Positions 16,579-25,407 of a DNA stretch of 39,213 nucleotides are shown piece by piece. The position numbers and the translations under genes are program-made. The notes below the pieces were generated by a model, which was not told where the DNA came from, did not search any database, and worked only from the letters and a program-made list of their open reading frames with translations. How positions within the stretch are numbered: the stretch's first letter is position 1; each line of letters opens with the position of its first letter. The DNA lies in assembly GCA_029261895.1 (NCBI GenBank), contig JAJDAK010000099.1, forward strand, positions 1-39,213. The letters are read 5' to 3'. The DNA comes from Deltaproteobacteria bacterium. Its GTDB lineage: Bacteria > Myxococcota_A > UBA9160 > SZUA-336.

Positions 16579-16695
16579 TGCAATTAATGGGGACGTTGGT
16601 TGATTAATTGCACTATTGGCCAGGAAGGGCTTGCTAGAACCGAGGTTCCGCTGGTCAATAGTGCAATTAATCAACCAACGTCCCCATTAATTGCA
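16579..16695. repeat. 44-bp inverted repeat with nested palindromes, upstream of secA
   Basis: The left arm 16579-16622 and right arm 16652-16695 are reverse complements over 44 bp with one mismatch (a G-U pair in RNA). They are separated by 29 bp that contain a small GAACC/GGTTC hairpin. Each arm carries its own palindrome at its outer part: TGCAATTAAT (16579-16588) pairs with ATTAATTGCA (16603-16612), and the mirror copy lies in the right arm. A shorter imperfect copy of the arm start precedes it at about 16564-16578. The AT-rich ends contrast with the surrounding GC-rich DNA. This looks like a mobile REP/MITE-type element; whether it also terminates the M23 transcript or affects secA expression is unknown. 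Confidence 0.85.
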
Positions 16696-16760
16696 GTGTC
16701 TGGCTGAGGGGAAGGGGCTTGCGTATACTCCCGGCTCCTTTTTTGGCCAGCCGCCGCCGC

Positions 16761-16773
16761 GGAGGACGCCATC
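16761..16773 (+). promoter_or_regulatory. ribosome binding site and putative AUC start codon of secA
   Basis: GGAGGA (16761-16766), CGCC and then ATC (16771-16773). This strong Shine-Dalgarno sequence has no ATG, GTG or TTG in the secA frame at a usable distance. The frame is closed by TGA at 16705-16707, and the next in-frame ATG is at 16828. The codons from 16771 read like the normal SecA N-terminus ([12 protein letters not shown]). Confidence 0.6.
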
Positions 16774-19455
16774 CTAGATTTCGTTAGAAAACTCTTCGGC
16801 TCTGCGAATGAGCGCGAAGTCAAACGCATGCGTCCGCAGGTGGACGAGATCAATGTGCTGGAAGCAGAGATCGAACCGCTTTCGGGTGATGAGCTACGCA
16901 GCCGTGTGGCGGAGATGCGCCAATCGATCGATAACGGCGAATCGCTCGACGCGATGTTGCCGCGTGCCTTCGCGATCGTGCGTGAAGCAGCCAAACGCAC
17001 GCTCGGTCAGCGCCACTATGATGTACAGATGATTGGCGGTATGGTGCTCCACCAGGGGCGGATCGCTGAGATGAAAACCGGCGAAGGCAAGACGCTCGTT
17101 GCCACATTGCCGAGTTTTCTGAACGCGCTTACGGGTAAGGGCGTTCACGTGGTCACCGTCAACGACTACCTCGCGAAACGCGACGCCGAATGGATGGGCG
17201 CGGTCCATCGCTATCTCGGCCTCAGTGTCGGTTGTATTGTGCACGGCATTACGGATGAGGAACGGCGCGCAGCCTATCGTGCCGATATCGCATACGGCCA
17301 GAACAACGAGTTCGGGTTCGATTATCTCCGCGACAATATGAAGCCGTCTTTGGATATGTATGTTCAACGGGATCCCCACTACGCGATTGTCGATGAAGTG
17401 GACTCTATTCTGATCGATGAAGCACGCACGCCGCTGATTATTTCCGGACCGGTGGATGACGACCCTGAGAAGTTTCGCCGCATCGATAAGGTCATCCCGC
17501 GACTCAAAGTAGAGGAACATTTCACGGTCGACGAAAAGGCCCGCAGTGCCACGCTCACCGATGACGGTATCGTGCTGGTCGAAAAACTGTTAGAGATCGA
17601 CAATCTCTACGCGCCAGAAGAGATGGAAACCTTGCACGTGGTCAATAACGGACTACGGGCTCATTCGCTCTACAGTCGCGACGTCGACTACGTCGTGAAA
17701 GACAATCAGGTGATGATCGTTGACGAGTTCACGGGCCGCCTGATGGAAGGTCGACGTTGGAGCGATGGGCTGCACCAAGCGGTCGAGGCGAAAGAGAAGG
17801 TACGGATTCAGAATGAATCTCAGACCTATGCGTCGATCACCTTTCAAAACTATTTCCGCATGTACGAAAAACTCAGTGGCATGACGGGAACGGCGGATAC
17901 CGAGGCGCCCGAGTTTGCGAAGATTTATGGTTTGGACGTCGTGGTCATTCCGACCAATAAGCCGATGGCCCGCGATGATCGCGACGACCTGGTCTACCGC
18001 ACACGCGACGAAAAATGGAACGCGGTCGCGAAGGAGATCGCTGAAAACCATAAGCTGGGTCAGCCGGCGCTGGTGGGTACGGTCGCGATTGAGACTTCAG
18101 AGCTATTGTCAAAGAAGCTCAAGACCAAAGGCGTCCCGCATAATATTTTGAACGCGAAGCAGCACCAGCGCGAAGCGGAAATCATTGCGCAGGCGGGTCG
18201 GCTGGGTTCGGTCACGATTTCGACGAACATGGCCGGTCGCGGTACCGATATCGTGCTCGGCGGTAACGCCGAAATGATGATGAAAGCGCGTGGGATGGAT
18301 CCCGAAGATCCGGAAAACAAAGACGAGCTCGAGAAGCTACAGGTTCAGTGCGCAGCCGAGCGTGAGAAAGTGCTCGAAGCCGGCGGTCTGCACGTGTTGG
18401 GAACCGAACGCCACGAGTCACGACGCATCGACAATCAGTTACGCGGCCGCGCGGGTCGCCAGGGCGATCCCGGTTCGTCGCGATTTCATCTTTCGCTCGA
18501 GGATGATCTGCTTCGCATTTTCGGGGGCGATCGTTTCCAGGCGGTGATGAATCGACTTTGGGGAGACGAAGGCGAAGCCATCGAAGCGAAGATGCTCTCC
18601 GGTGCAATCGAGCGCGCGCAGGCCAAGGTGGAAGCGCGAAACTTCGATATTCGTAAACACCTGCTTGATTACGATGACGTGATGAACAAGCAGCGCGAGA
18701 GTATCTATTCATGGCGGCGTAATATTCTCGGCGGCGACATGCTTGAAGACATGTATCGCGAGATGGCGAGCGAGTTGATGGAAGAGATTCTCGAAGCCAC
18801 CGTGCCCGAACGTGGTGCGAGCGATCTTGAAACGCTTGAGCAAGTGGTGCAGCAACAGTTCATGATCGATCTTCGGGCAGCGGGGGTCGTTGGTGATGGC
18901 GAACCGACCCGCGCCGAAGTCAAAACTAAGCTCAGCGAACTCATTGATCAACGTATTGAAGAAAAGCGCGCGATGGTTCGCGAAATTCGCGAAAAAGCCG
19001 CGCATCTCAACCCGCCCGACTTCGACTACTTCGCACGAACGGTCTTGATTCAGACGCTGGATCAACAGTGGAAAGATCATCTGCTTGCGATGGACCACCT
19101 GAAAGAAGGTATTGGGCTTCGCGGGTATGGTCAGCGTGATCCGAAGATCGAATATCAGCGCGAAGGCTTCCAACTTTTCCTCGCGATGGATCGGCGCATT
19201 CGGGCGAGCGCGGTGGAGCAACTCTTCCGCATGGTTTTGCAGGTCCCGGATGAGGAACAGATGCGTCGCCAACGCATGCAGGAAGAAGCGCGCCAGCAGC
19301 AGCTGGATCGCTTGAGCGAGCGACACTCAAGCGAGTCGGCTCCTGAACCGGGACAACAGACGGTCGTTCGTGATCAGCCGAAGGTTGGACGGAACGAACC
19401 GTGCCCCTGTGGTTCGGGCAAGAAGTATAAGAAGTGCCACGGTAAGGCGACTTAG
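16771..19455 (+). CDS. secA: protein translocase ATPase SecA
   Basis: An 894-residue SecA if initiated at the ATC at 16771. The motor drives preproteins through SecYEG. Walker A T-G-E-G-K-T places the catalytic Lys at 107, one residue from its place in E. coli SecA (108), which supports the upstream start. DEAD-type Walker B is [14 protein letters not shown]. The preprotein-binding, helical-wing and scaffold regions follow. The C-terminus ends in an intact zinc-binding SEC-C tail ([15 protein letters not shown]) that contacts SecB or ribosomes. Starting at the ATG at 16828 would remove 19 residues, including the amphipathic helix needed for membrane binding. A TATACT at 16724-16729 may be a -10 box, but no good -35 is seen. 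argJ follows after 2 bp. Confidence 0.97.
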   Translation: MLDFVRKLFGSANEREVKRMRPQVDEINVLEAEIEPLSGDELRSRVAEMRQSIDNGESLDAMLPRAFAIVREAAKRTLGQRHYDVQMIGGMVLHQGRIAEMKTGEGKTLVATLPSFLNALTGKGVHVVTVNDYLAKRDAEWMGAVHRYLGLSVGCIVHGITDEERRAAYRADIAYGQNNEFGFDYLRDNMKPSLDMYVQRDPHYAIVDEVDSILIDEARTPLIISGPVDDDPEKFRRIDKVIPRLKVEEHFTVDEKARSATLTDDGIVLVEKLLEIDNLYAPEEMETLHVVNNGLRAHSLYSRDVDYVVKDNQVMIVDEFTGRLMEGRRWSDGLHQAVEAKEKVRIQNESQTYASITFQNYFRMYEKLSGMTGTADTEAPEFAKIYGLDVVVIPTNKPMARDDRDDLVYRTRDEKWNAVAKEIAENHKLGQPALVGTVAIETSELLSKKLKTKGVPHNILNAKQHQREAEIIAQAGRLGSVTISTNMAGRGTDIVLGGNAEMMMKARGMDPEDPENKDELEKLQVQCAAEREKVLEAGGLHVLGTERHESRRIDNQLRGRAGRQGDPGSSRFHLSLEDDLLRIFGGDRFQAVMNRLWGDEGEAIEAKMLSGAIERAQAKVEARNFDIRKHLLDYDDVMNKQRESIYSWRRNILGGDMLEDMYREMASELMEEILEATVPERGASDLETLEQVVQQQFMIDLRAAGVVGDGEPTRAEVKTKLSELIDQRIEEKRAMVREIREKAAHLNPPDFDYFARTVLIQTLDQQWKDHLLAMDHLKEGIGLRGYGQRDPKIEYQREGFQLFLAMDRRIRASAVEQLFRMVLQVPDEEQMRRQRMQEEARQQQLDRLSERHSSESAPEPGQQTVVRDQPKVGRNEPCPCGSGKKYKKCHGKAT

Positions 19456-19457
19456 GC

Positions 19458-20636
19458 TTGGCAGCAACGGTTCAGGGTTTTCGCGCGACGGGACTGCATG
19501 TTGGCATCAAGAAGTCCGGCGCTCTCGATCTCGCACTCATTGCATCGGATCGCCCCGCAGTCGCGGCGGCGTTATTCACGCGCAATCGTTTTCCGGGCGC
19601 ACCGATCATCGTTTCGCGTGAGCACCTGCGTGGCGGGCGCGCGCAAGCGATTGTCGTGAACAGCGGGATTTCCAATGTGGCGACGGGCGCGAAGGGCGTC
19701 GCGAACGCACGACGAATGGCGCGCTGCGCGGCTGACGCTCTCGAGCTTTCAGCGCGGCGCGTACAAGTCGCATCCACCGGCGTGATTGGCCAAGCGCTAC
19801 CGATCGACCTCATTGAGCGTGGCATCAAGAAGGCTGCCATTGAGCTTTCGACGCGTGGTTGGATGCGTGCAGCGCGCGCGATCATGACTACGGATACGCG
19901 ACCCAAGCTCAGTCATGTGCAAACACGTCAGTTCGGTCTTCTGGGTATTGCGAAGGGTTCCGGCATGGTGATGCCCGATCTTGCGACGATGTTGAGTTAT
20001 CTCGTAACCGACTTGGCGGTCGAGCCTGCGTTCTTGCGCGCGTCGCTTAAAGAAGCCGTGGCTGAAACATTCAATCGACTCACGATTGACGGCGAAACCA
20101 GCACCAGCGATACCGTGTTGATACTCGCCAACGGTGCCGCGGGAAATCGACCCATCGGGCCACGTTCCGCGCTCGCACGCCCATTCAAAAAGGCACTGAT
20201 GGAACGTTGTGAAGATCTCGTGACGCAGTTGGCCGCCGACGCTGAGGGCGTGACGCGTTTGGCCGACATCGTGGTGACCGGAGCGCGAACGGACCGGGAT
20301 GCCGACAAGGCCGCGCGAAAGGTCGCGAATTCGGTCCTGGTTAAAACCGCGATCTTTGGCGTAGATCCGAACTGGGGTCGGATCGTACAAGCGGTTGGTG
20401 CGGCGGGGGTTGCGTTTAAACCCGAAGATTTGGGTGTTCGTATCGGTGGCGTGGAGCTATTACGCGGCGGGCGACCGGTCACGGCCTCGGGCACGCTAAC
20501 GCGAGCGAAGCGCGCGATGAAAAAGAAGCGCGTGCTGATTCAGATTTGTCTCGGTCGTGGTCGCGGTCAGGCGAAGATCCTCACCTGCGATTTGGGCTAT
20601 GGCTACGTTCGAATCAACGCGGAATACACCACATGA
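19458..20636 (+). CDS. argJ: bifunctional glutamate N-acetyltransferase / amino-acid acetyltransferase ArgJ
   Basis: A 392-residue ornithine acetyltransferase of arginine synthesis. It transfers acetyl from N-acetylornithine to glutamate, and in many bacteria can also use acetyl-CoA. The self-cleavage site is A176-T177 in K-G-S-G-M-V-M-P-D-L-A-T-M-L, giving alpha and beta chains with Thr177 as nucleophile. The oxyanion-hole region is A-S-T-G-V-I-G at 105-111, and the beta chain contains D-P-N-W-G-R-I. The expected N-S-G-N-A-N-A segment reads N-S-G-I-S-N-V, a mild divergence. The start is TTG, 2 bp after secA. Whether it is mono- or bifunctional cannot be told. Confidence 0.93.
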   Translation: MAATVQGFRATGLHVGIKKSGALDLALIASDRPAVAAALFTRNRFPGAPIIVSREHLRGGRAQAIVVNSGISNVATGAKGVANARRMARCAADALELSARRVQVASTGVIGQALPIDLIERGIKKAAIELSTRGWMRAARAIMTTDTRPKLSHVQTRQFGLLGIAKGSGMVMPDLATMLSYLVTDLAVEPAFLRASLKEAVAETFNRLTIDGETSTSDTVLILANGAAGNRPIGPRSALARPFKKALMERCEDLVTQLAADAEGVTRLADIVVTGARTDRDADKAARKVANSVLVKTAIFGVDPNWGRIVQAVGAAGVAFKPEDLGVRIGGVELLRGGRPVTASGTLTRAKRAMKKKRVLIQICLGRGRGQAKILTCDLGYGYVRINAEYTT

Positions 20637-21319
20637 TTGAGATCGTGCTCGTGCGCCACGCCCAGCCGGATTGGGAACCCGCAGGGTTTGCGGTCGATCG
20701 ACCGGGACTCACCGACTTAGGCCGTGCGCAATCGGAAGCCGTGGCGACGGTGTTGGTTCAGGAGAGCTTTGATCATATCTATGCCAGCCCGCTACGTCGG
20801 GTACAGGAAACCAGCGAGCCGATTCTGAAAGCACTCGGTCAGGACGCGGCGATCCTGCCTTGGCTGCGCGAGCTTGAGCTGCCTTCTATGGAGGGCCAGA
20901 CGGAAGCGAAGGTGTTGGAGTTTTTCAGCCGCTCGTGGCTCCGGGACCTGGAAGACTGGTGGACGGGATTGCCCGGCGGCGAGAGTTTTCGTCATTTCTA
21001 CGAGCGGATCAGCGGTGGCATTGAATCGCTCCTGATCGATGAGCACCGCGCTCGTATCCACCTAAACACGGGTCACCGGATTTGGCAGATCAACCCCGAG
21101 CACACGCAGAAAATCCTGATCCTCGCCCACGAAGGCACGAACGCGGTGATTCTCTCGCACCTGCTCGGTGTGGAACCCGTGCCCTGGGCATGGATGCGTT
21201 TTTCCACCACTTGGGCGGGAATTACCCGGATCAAGACGAAGGCGGTCGCCAATGGCGCCGTCTGGGTCCTCGAGGGCTTCAATCGCGTCGATCATATGGC
21301 GGATCTCGCGCAAGCCTAG
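20633..21319 (+). CDS. histidine phosphatase (phosphoglycerate mutase-like) family protein
   Basis: A 228-residue member of the two-histidine phosphatase superfamily. The catalytic motif is L-V-R-H-A at 6-10 (phospho-accepting H9), the second histidine lies in I-L-A-H-E-G-T-N-A-V, and a likely acid is in L-R-E-L-E-L-P-S-M-E-G. The usual R-H-G is R-H-A and the usual second H-G is H-E, as in several broad phosphatase subgroups. The substrate is not predictable. The ATG overlaps the argJ stop by 4 bp, so it is expressed with argJ. It is the last gene before the rpsB promoter. Confidence 0.85.
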   Translation: MIEIVLVRHAQPDWEPAGFAVDRPGLTDLGRAQSEAVATVLVQESFDHIYASPLRRVQETSEPILKALGQDAAILPWLRELELPSMEGQTEAKVLEFFSRSWLRDLEDWWTGLPGGESFRHFYERISGGIESLLIDEHRARIHLNTGHRIWQINPEHTQKILILAHEGTNAVILSHLLGVEPVPWAWMRFSTTWAGITRIKTKAVANGAVWVLEGFNRVDHMADLAQA

Positions 21320-21362
21320 CTCCCCGCGTCGCGAAATATCAAAAGATTCCAGGGGTTTATGC

Positions 21363-21391
21363 TTGAGTCCTTGAGTGGGCTCTGCTATACA
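21363..21391 (+). promoter_or_regulatory. putative rpsB promoter
   Basis: TTGAGT (21364 region, 21363-21368), a 17-bp spacer and TATACA (21386-21391) make a good sigma70-like promoter. A start near 21398 would give a leader of about 165 nt before rpsB, which contains the structured region described next. Confidence 0.55.
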
Positions 21392-21413
21392 CCGGGGCAA
21401 TTCACACGCTTCG

Positions 21414-21510
21414 TCCGCTTGGGTTCCGGCTCGTGACATGCTTCGCCATGACACGGACAGGGAAAGCGGTGAGACCGAGCCGGTCCTCCCGACTCGCCTC
21501 AAGAAGCGGA
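21414..21510 (+). promoter_or_regulatory. structured rpsB mRNA leader, candidate ribosomal-protein autoregulation site
   Basis: Three stems can form together. The outer stem pairs TCCGCTT (21414-21420) with AAGCGGA (21504-21510). A middle stem pairs CCGGCT (21426-21431) with AGCCGG (21478-21483). An inner hairpin pairs 21432-21440 with 21447-21455 (one A-A mismatch) around a 6-nt loop. The rpsB-tsf operon in other bacteria is repressed by S2 binding its own leader, so an equivalent role is inferred. No alignment was possible. Confidence 0.45.
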
Positions 21511-21562
21511 GGTTAAAACCCAGAGCTGCAGCAATGTGGCCGAATCAGGAGAGAGTAACTCG

Positions 21563-22498
21563 ATGTCCGCGTTCCCGATTTCCATGAGTGAACTGCTCGA
21601 AGCTGGCGTTCACTTTGGACACCAAACACGTCGTTGGCACCCGCATATGAAGCCGTTTATTTATGGCGAACGTAGCGGGATTCATATTATTGACTTACAG
21701 CAGACCCTTCCGCGTTTTCGCGATGCCTGTGAGTTTCTTCGCGAGACCGTGGCGCACGGTGGCAAGGTGCTGTTCGTAAGCACCAAGCGTCAAGCGCAAG
21801 ATATCGTCGCAGAAACTGCGCGTAGCTGCGGTATGCCGTTTGTTCACCGACGCTGGTTGGGCGGAATGCTGACGAACTTTCGGACCATTCGGAAAGGCAT
21901 CGATCGTTATAAAGAACTGATCGGTTTGCTGGGCGGTGAAGACGAAGGCTCGAGCCTGTCCAAAAAAGATGTGTCACGGCTGACGCGTGAACACCTCAAG
22001 CTCCACAAAGCATTCGAGGGTATCGCGGACATGGAAAATCTACCGGATGCGATGTTCGTGATCGACATTCGGAAAGAGGCGTTGGCGATGCAGGAAGCGC
22101 GACGCTTGGGAATTCCGATCATCGCCGTCGTGGATACCAACTGCGATCCCGACGGGATCGACTTTTCGATTCCAGGAAACGATGACGCGATTCGTGCGAT
22201 CTACCTCTACTGTGAGAAAGCCGCCGAGGCGTGCCGACAAGGGGCTGAGCTCCATAACGAGCGCATCGTCGAGGAGAGTAAGAAAGTGGAGACCGCGGCG
22301 AAGGATGCGCCGCTGGTTGGAAAGCGCGTGGTTGAAATTACCCAGCCCGTGCGTCGACCCGCGCGCATGGAGCGTATGGCGGATGAGCGTAAAGAGGGTG
22401 AAAAGGGTGTGGCAGCCCCTGCTGGTGAGGCCGTGGTTGAAGCCGCCGCTCCGGCGCAAGCGGCCGAAACCCCCAAAGCACCCGCTGAGAGTTCGTAG
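21563..22498 (+). CDS. rpsB: 30S ribosomal protein S2
   Basis: A 311-residue S2 protein of the small-subunit head/platform region. Typical blocks are A-G-V-H-F-G-H-Q-T-R-R-W-H-P, Q-T-L-P-R-F, W-L-G-G-M-L-T-N-F and V-V-D-T-N-C-D-P-D-G-I-D. It is longer than the usual 240-260 residues because of a C-terminal tail (about 245-311) rich in Ala, Pro, Glu and Lys and probably disordered. The start at 21563 has AGGAGAG 9 nt upstream; a later ATG at 21584 is possible. It heads the rpsB-tsf-pyrH-frr operon. Confidence 0.97.
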   Translation: MSAFPISMSELLEAGVHFGHQTRRWHPHMKPFIYGERSGIHIIDLQQTLPRFRDACEFLRETVAHGGKVLFVSTKRQAQDIVAETARSCGMPFVHRRWLGGMLTNFRTIRKGIDRYKELIGLLGGEDEGSSLSKKDVSRLTREHLKLHKAFEGIADMENLPDAMFVIDIRKEALAMQEARRLGIPIIAVVDTNCDPDGIDFSIPGNDDAIRAIYLYCEKAAEACRQGAELHNERIVEESKKVETAAKDAPLVGKRVVEITQPVRRPARMERMADERKEGEKGVAAPAGEAVVEAAAPAQAAETPKAPAESS

Positions 22499-22515
22499 GA
22501 AAAAAGGGAAGAGCA

Positions 22516-23373
22516 GTGGCGGATATTTCTGCAGCACAGGTGAAGGTACTTCGCGATAAGACCGGCGCCGGCATGATGGATTGTAAGAAGGTGCTCGTTG
22601 AAGCGGGCGGAGATCTAGACAAAGCAGTCAGTCTTTTGAGGGAACGCGGGTTGAGCAAAGCGCGCGGGAAAGCCGGTCGCGCAACTTCCGACGGCGCCAT
22701 CGTGGCGGCGGTTAGCGAAGACGGTCGGGTGGGTGCACTGGTTGAAGTCAACTGCGAGACTGATTTCGTTGCGCGCACCGATGATTTCGTCGCGCTGTGT
22801 CAGCAGCTTGCAAACGCAGTGATCGAGCACGATCCCGCTGATGTCGATGCCCTGCTTCAACACGCATCGAATGGCGCGCCGTTGAATGACCAGGTGGTCG
22901 CGGCAATCGCGAAACTCGGCGAGAACATTCAGGTGCGTCGCACAACGCGTCTAGGTTCAGGCGATGCAGGTTGCGTGGCGACCTACATTCACGCCGGCGG
23001 TAAGATTGGTTCGTTGGTCCAGGTGGCTGCACCCGATCCGGGCAAAGCGGAAATACTGACCGCGGTGAAGAACGTCTGTATGCATGTTGCTGCGACCAGT
23101 CCCTTAGGTGTATCGCGCGACGAGATTCCCCAGGACGAAGTGGATCGCGAACGCGAAGTTTTGAGTAAGCAAGCGGCTCAAGAGGGCAAGCCGGCCAACG
23201 TCGTCGAGAAGATGGTCGAAGGTCGCTTGAATAAGTTCTTTAAGGAAGTTGTATTGCTCGAGCAGCCGCTGGTGATGGATCCTGAAACCACCGTCGAAAA
23301 AGCGACCAAGGCGGTCGGTGCGGAAGTGAAGGCGTTCCGACGCTTTCAACTCGGAGAAGAGATCGCCGAATGA
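22516..23373 (+). CDS. tsf: translation elongation factor Ts
   Basis: A 285-residue guanine-nucleotide exchange factor for EF-Tu. The N-terminal UBA-like domain contains [14 protein letters not shown], and the EF-Tu-contacting T-D-F-V-A-R motif follows V-N-C-E. The core and C-terminal modules are complete. The start is a GTG with GGGAAG upstream, 17 bp after rpsB. The stop overlaps pyrH by 4 bp. Confidence 0.97.
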   Translation: MADISAAQVKVLRDKTGAGMMDCKKVLVEAGGDLDKAVSLLRERGLSKARGKAGRATSDGAIVAAVSEDGRVGALVEVNCETDFVARTDDFVALCQQLANAVIEHDPADVDALLQHASNGAPLNDQVVAAIAKLGENIQVRRTTRLGSGDAGCVATYIHAGGKIGSLVQVAAPDPGKAEILTAVKNVCMHVAATSPLGVSRDEIPQDEVDREREVLSKQAAQEGKPANVVEKMVEGRLNKFFKEVVLLEQPLVMDPETTVEKATKAVGAEVKAFRRFQLGEEIAE

Positions 23374-24083
23374 AACCCGCGTATACGCGCGTGTTGTTGA
23401 AAGTCTCGGGACAGAGCCTGGCGGGCGCGCAGGGCTTTGGCATCGACACCGCGCAGATTCATCGCACGGCTCAGGAGATTGTTGAAGTCGCGGAGCATGG
23501 TGTAGAGATCGCGATTGTTTGCGGGGGCGGCAATATCATCCGTGGTATCAATGCGTCTGCCGAGGGCATCAGTCGTGCGGCTGCGGACTATATGGGAATG
23601 TTGGCTTCCATCATGAACGCGCTCGCGCTCCAGGACGCACTCGAAAAATGTGGTGCGCGCACACGGGTGATGTCGGCGATCGAGGTAAAACAGGTTGCCG
23701 AGCCACATATTCGGCGGCGCGCTGTACGGCACTTGGAAAAGGGCCGCGTCGTGATTTTTGCCGCCGGTACTGGAAATCCATTTTTTACCACCGACACCGG
23801 CGGCGCACTGCGCGCGATGGAGATTGGTGCGCAGATTTTGTTGAAGGGAACCCGGGTCGACGGCGTCTACGACTCAGACCCGGAAAAGGTTCCCGATGCA
23901 CGACGGTATGACCAGGTGAGCTATAAGGATTTTCTCGCGCTGAATCTCGGTGTCATGGACTCGACCGCGATTGCGCTCTGTCAGGACAATAAGTTGCCCA
24001 TCATGGTTTTTGACATGAGCGTGCCAGGAAATGTTCTCAAAGTCGTTTGTGGTGAAACCATCGGCACCTTGGTTTCAGCCTAG
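23370..24083 (+). CDS. pyrH: uridylate kinase (UMP kinase)
   Basis: A 237-residue amino-acid-kinase-fold enzyme that converts UMP to UDP. The N-terminal motif is [11 protein letters not shown], where most bacteria have S-G-E-A-L, a small deviation near the phosphate-binding site. G-G-G-N-I-I-R-G and [10 protein letters not shown] are intact, as is the D-G-V-Y-D-S-D-P uridine/ATP region. It overlaps tsf by ATGA and is followed by frr after 12 bp. Confidence 0.96.
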   Translation: MKPAYTRVLLKVSGQSLAGAQGFGIDTAQIHRTAQEIVEVAEHGVEIAIVCGGGNIIRGINASAEGISRAAADYMGMLASIMNALALQDALEKCGARTRVMSAIEVKQVAEPHIRRRAVRHLEKGRVVIFAAGTGNPFFTTDTGGALRAMEIGAQILLKGTRVDGVYDSDPEKVPDARRYDQVSYKDFLALNLGVMDSTAIALCQDNKLPIMVFDMSVPGNVLKVVCGETIGTLVSA

Positions 24084-24095
24084 CGGAGGAATGGG

Positions 24096-24662
24096 ATGTC
24101 GGAGGAAGCCGAGCTAGTCCTTGAAGAGACCAAGGAAGGCATGCAAAAGAGCATCGAAGGTTTGCAACGCGAACTCAGCAAAATTCGCACGGGGCGTGCA
24201 AATACCGCGATTCTCGATGGGATCATGGTCGATTATCACGGTGTCCCGACCCCGCTGAAGTCGCTCGCCAGCATTAATGCACCCGAGGTACGACTGTTGA
24301 CGGTTCAGCCCTTCGATCCAAGCGCCATCGAAGAAATCGAAAGGGCGATTTTCAAGGAAGATATTGGCCTCTCACCCGTCAACGATGGAAAAATTCTGCG
24401 CTTGCCGGTGCCCGAGTTGACCGAGGAGCGACGTAAAGGTCTCGTGAAGCAGGTTAAAAAAGTTGGCGAAGAACATAAGCTGGGCATTCGCCACGCGCGG
24501 CGTGACGGGATCGCGATGCTGAAGGATCTTCAAAAGGACGGGGACCTCTCGGTGGATGAATCCAGGTCCGCCCAGGCCAAAATTCAAGAAGTGCACGACG
24601 CATTTATTGCCAAGATCGATCAAGGTATCTCGGCAAAGGAGAAAGAGGTTCTCCAGATCTGA
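24096..24662 (+). CDS. frr: ribosome recycling factor
   Basis: A 188-residue protein of standard length that splits post-termination ribosomes together with EF-G. It has the three-helix bundle pattern and the motifs L-S-K-I-R-T-G-R-A-N, V-Q-P-F-D and N-D-G-K-I-L-R-L-P-V-P. A strong ribosome binding site GGAGGA precedes the ATG by 6 nt. The gene keeps the usual pyrH-frr-uppS order, with uppS beginning 4 bp later. Confidence 0.97.
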   Translation: MSEEAELVLEETKEGMQKSIEGLQRELSKIRTGRANTAILDGIMVDYHGVPTPLKSLASINAPEVRLLTVQPFDPSAIEEIERAIFKEDIGLSPVNDGKILRLPVPELTEERRKGLVKQVKKVGEEHKLGIRHARRDGIAMLKDLQKDGDLSVDESRSAQAKIQEVHDAFIAKIDQGISAKEKEVLQI

Positions 24663-24666
24663 CTCC

Positions 24667-25407
24667 ATGACTTTGCTCGACACGTCGAAACTCCCGCGAC
24701 ATATCGCGATCATTCCAGATGGAAACGGTCGTTGGGCCGAAGTCCAGGGCCTTCCTCGCAACGAAGGCCATCGTCGCGGCAGCGACAACGTCCGCGAAAT
24801 CGTCAGTCGCTGTCATGAGCTCGGTATCAAGATGTTAACCATCTACGCGTTCTCCCAGGAAAACTGGAATCGTCCCCGAGACGAAGTTGACGCGATCATG
24901 GAACTGCTCGCGCATTATCTTCAACACGAAACAGATGAGTTGGTTGAAAAGGGTGTTCGCATCGATTCGATCGGCCGCCTCGATGAATTGAGTCCCGCGA
25001 TTCAAAAAGACATCACGGAACTGATGCGTCGGACCGAAGGCAATGACTCGATGCGGGTTACGTTTGCGCTGTCGTATAGCGGACGCGCAGAGTTGGTCGA
25101 TGCGGTACGCGCGATCGTGCGTGAAGCGGAGTCGGGCCAACTCGACCCCGAAGCCATTGACGAAAAAACCCTGCGTCTCCATCTCTACCGCCCCGATTTG
25201 CCAGATCCTGACCTATTGATTCGCACGGGCGATGAACATCGCATTTCGAATTTTCTGCTCTGGCAATTCGCGTATACCGAACTCTACGTGACCGAAGCGC
25301 TTTGGCCCGATTTTGGGCCGGAGCAACTCGATTTGGCGATCGCGGAGTACCAACGACGCGAACGGCGCTTCGGCCTAACGAGCGCGCAGGTTCGAGGCAG
25401 CGAATGA
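24667..25407 (+). CDS. uppS: undecaprenyl diphosphate synthase (cis-prenyltransferase)
   Basis: A 246-residue enzyme that extends farnesyl-PP with isopentenyl-PP into the C55 carrier for peptidoglycan and lipopolysaccharide. Region I is I-I-P-D-G-N-G-R-W-A, with catalytic D18; the residue before it is Pro where Met is usual. Next come G-H-R-R-G, F-S-Q-E-N-W and the C-terminal R-T-G-D-E-H-R-I-S-N-F-L-L-W-Q, where the common form is R-T-(S/G)-G-E. Essential Asp, Arg and Glu residues are present. The ATG gives the standard N-terminus and the stop overlaps dxr by 4 bp. cdsA, which normally follows, is missing. Confidence 0.95.
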   Translation: MTLLDTSKLPRHIAIIPDGNGRWAEVQGLPRNEGHRRGSDNVREIVSRCHELGIKMLTIYAFSQENWNRPRDEVDAIMELLAHYLQHETDELVEKGVRIDSIGRLDELSPAIQKDITELMRRTEGNDSMRVTFALSYSGRAELVDAVRAIVREAESGQLDPEAIDEKTLRLHLYRPDLPDPDLLIRTGDEHRISNFLLWQFAYTELYVTEALWPDFGPEQLDLAIAEYQRRERRFGLTSAQVRGSE

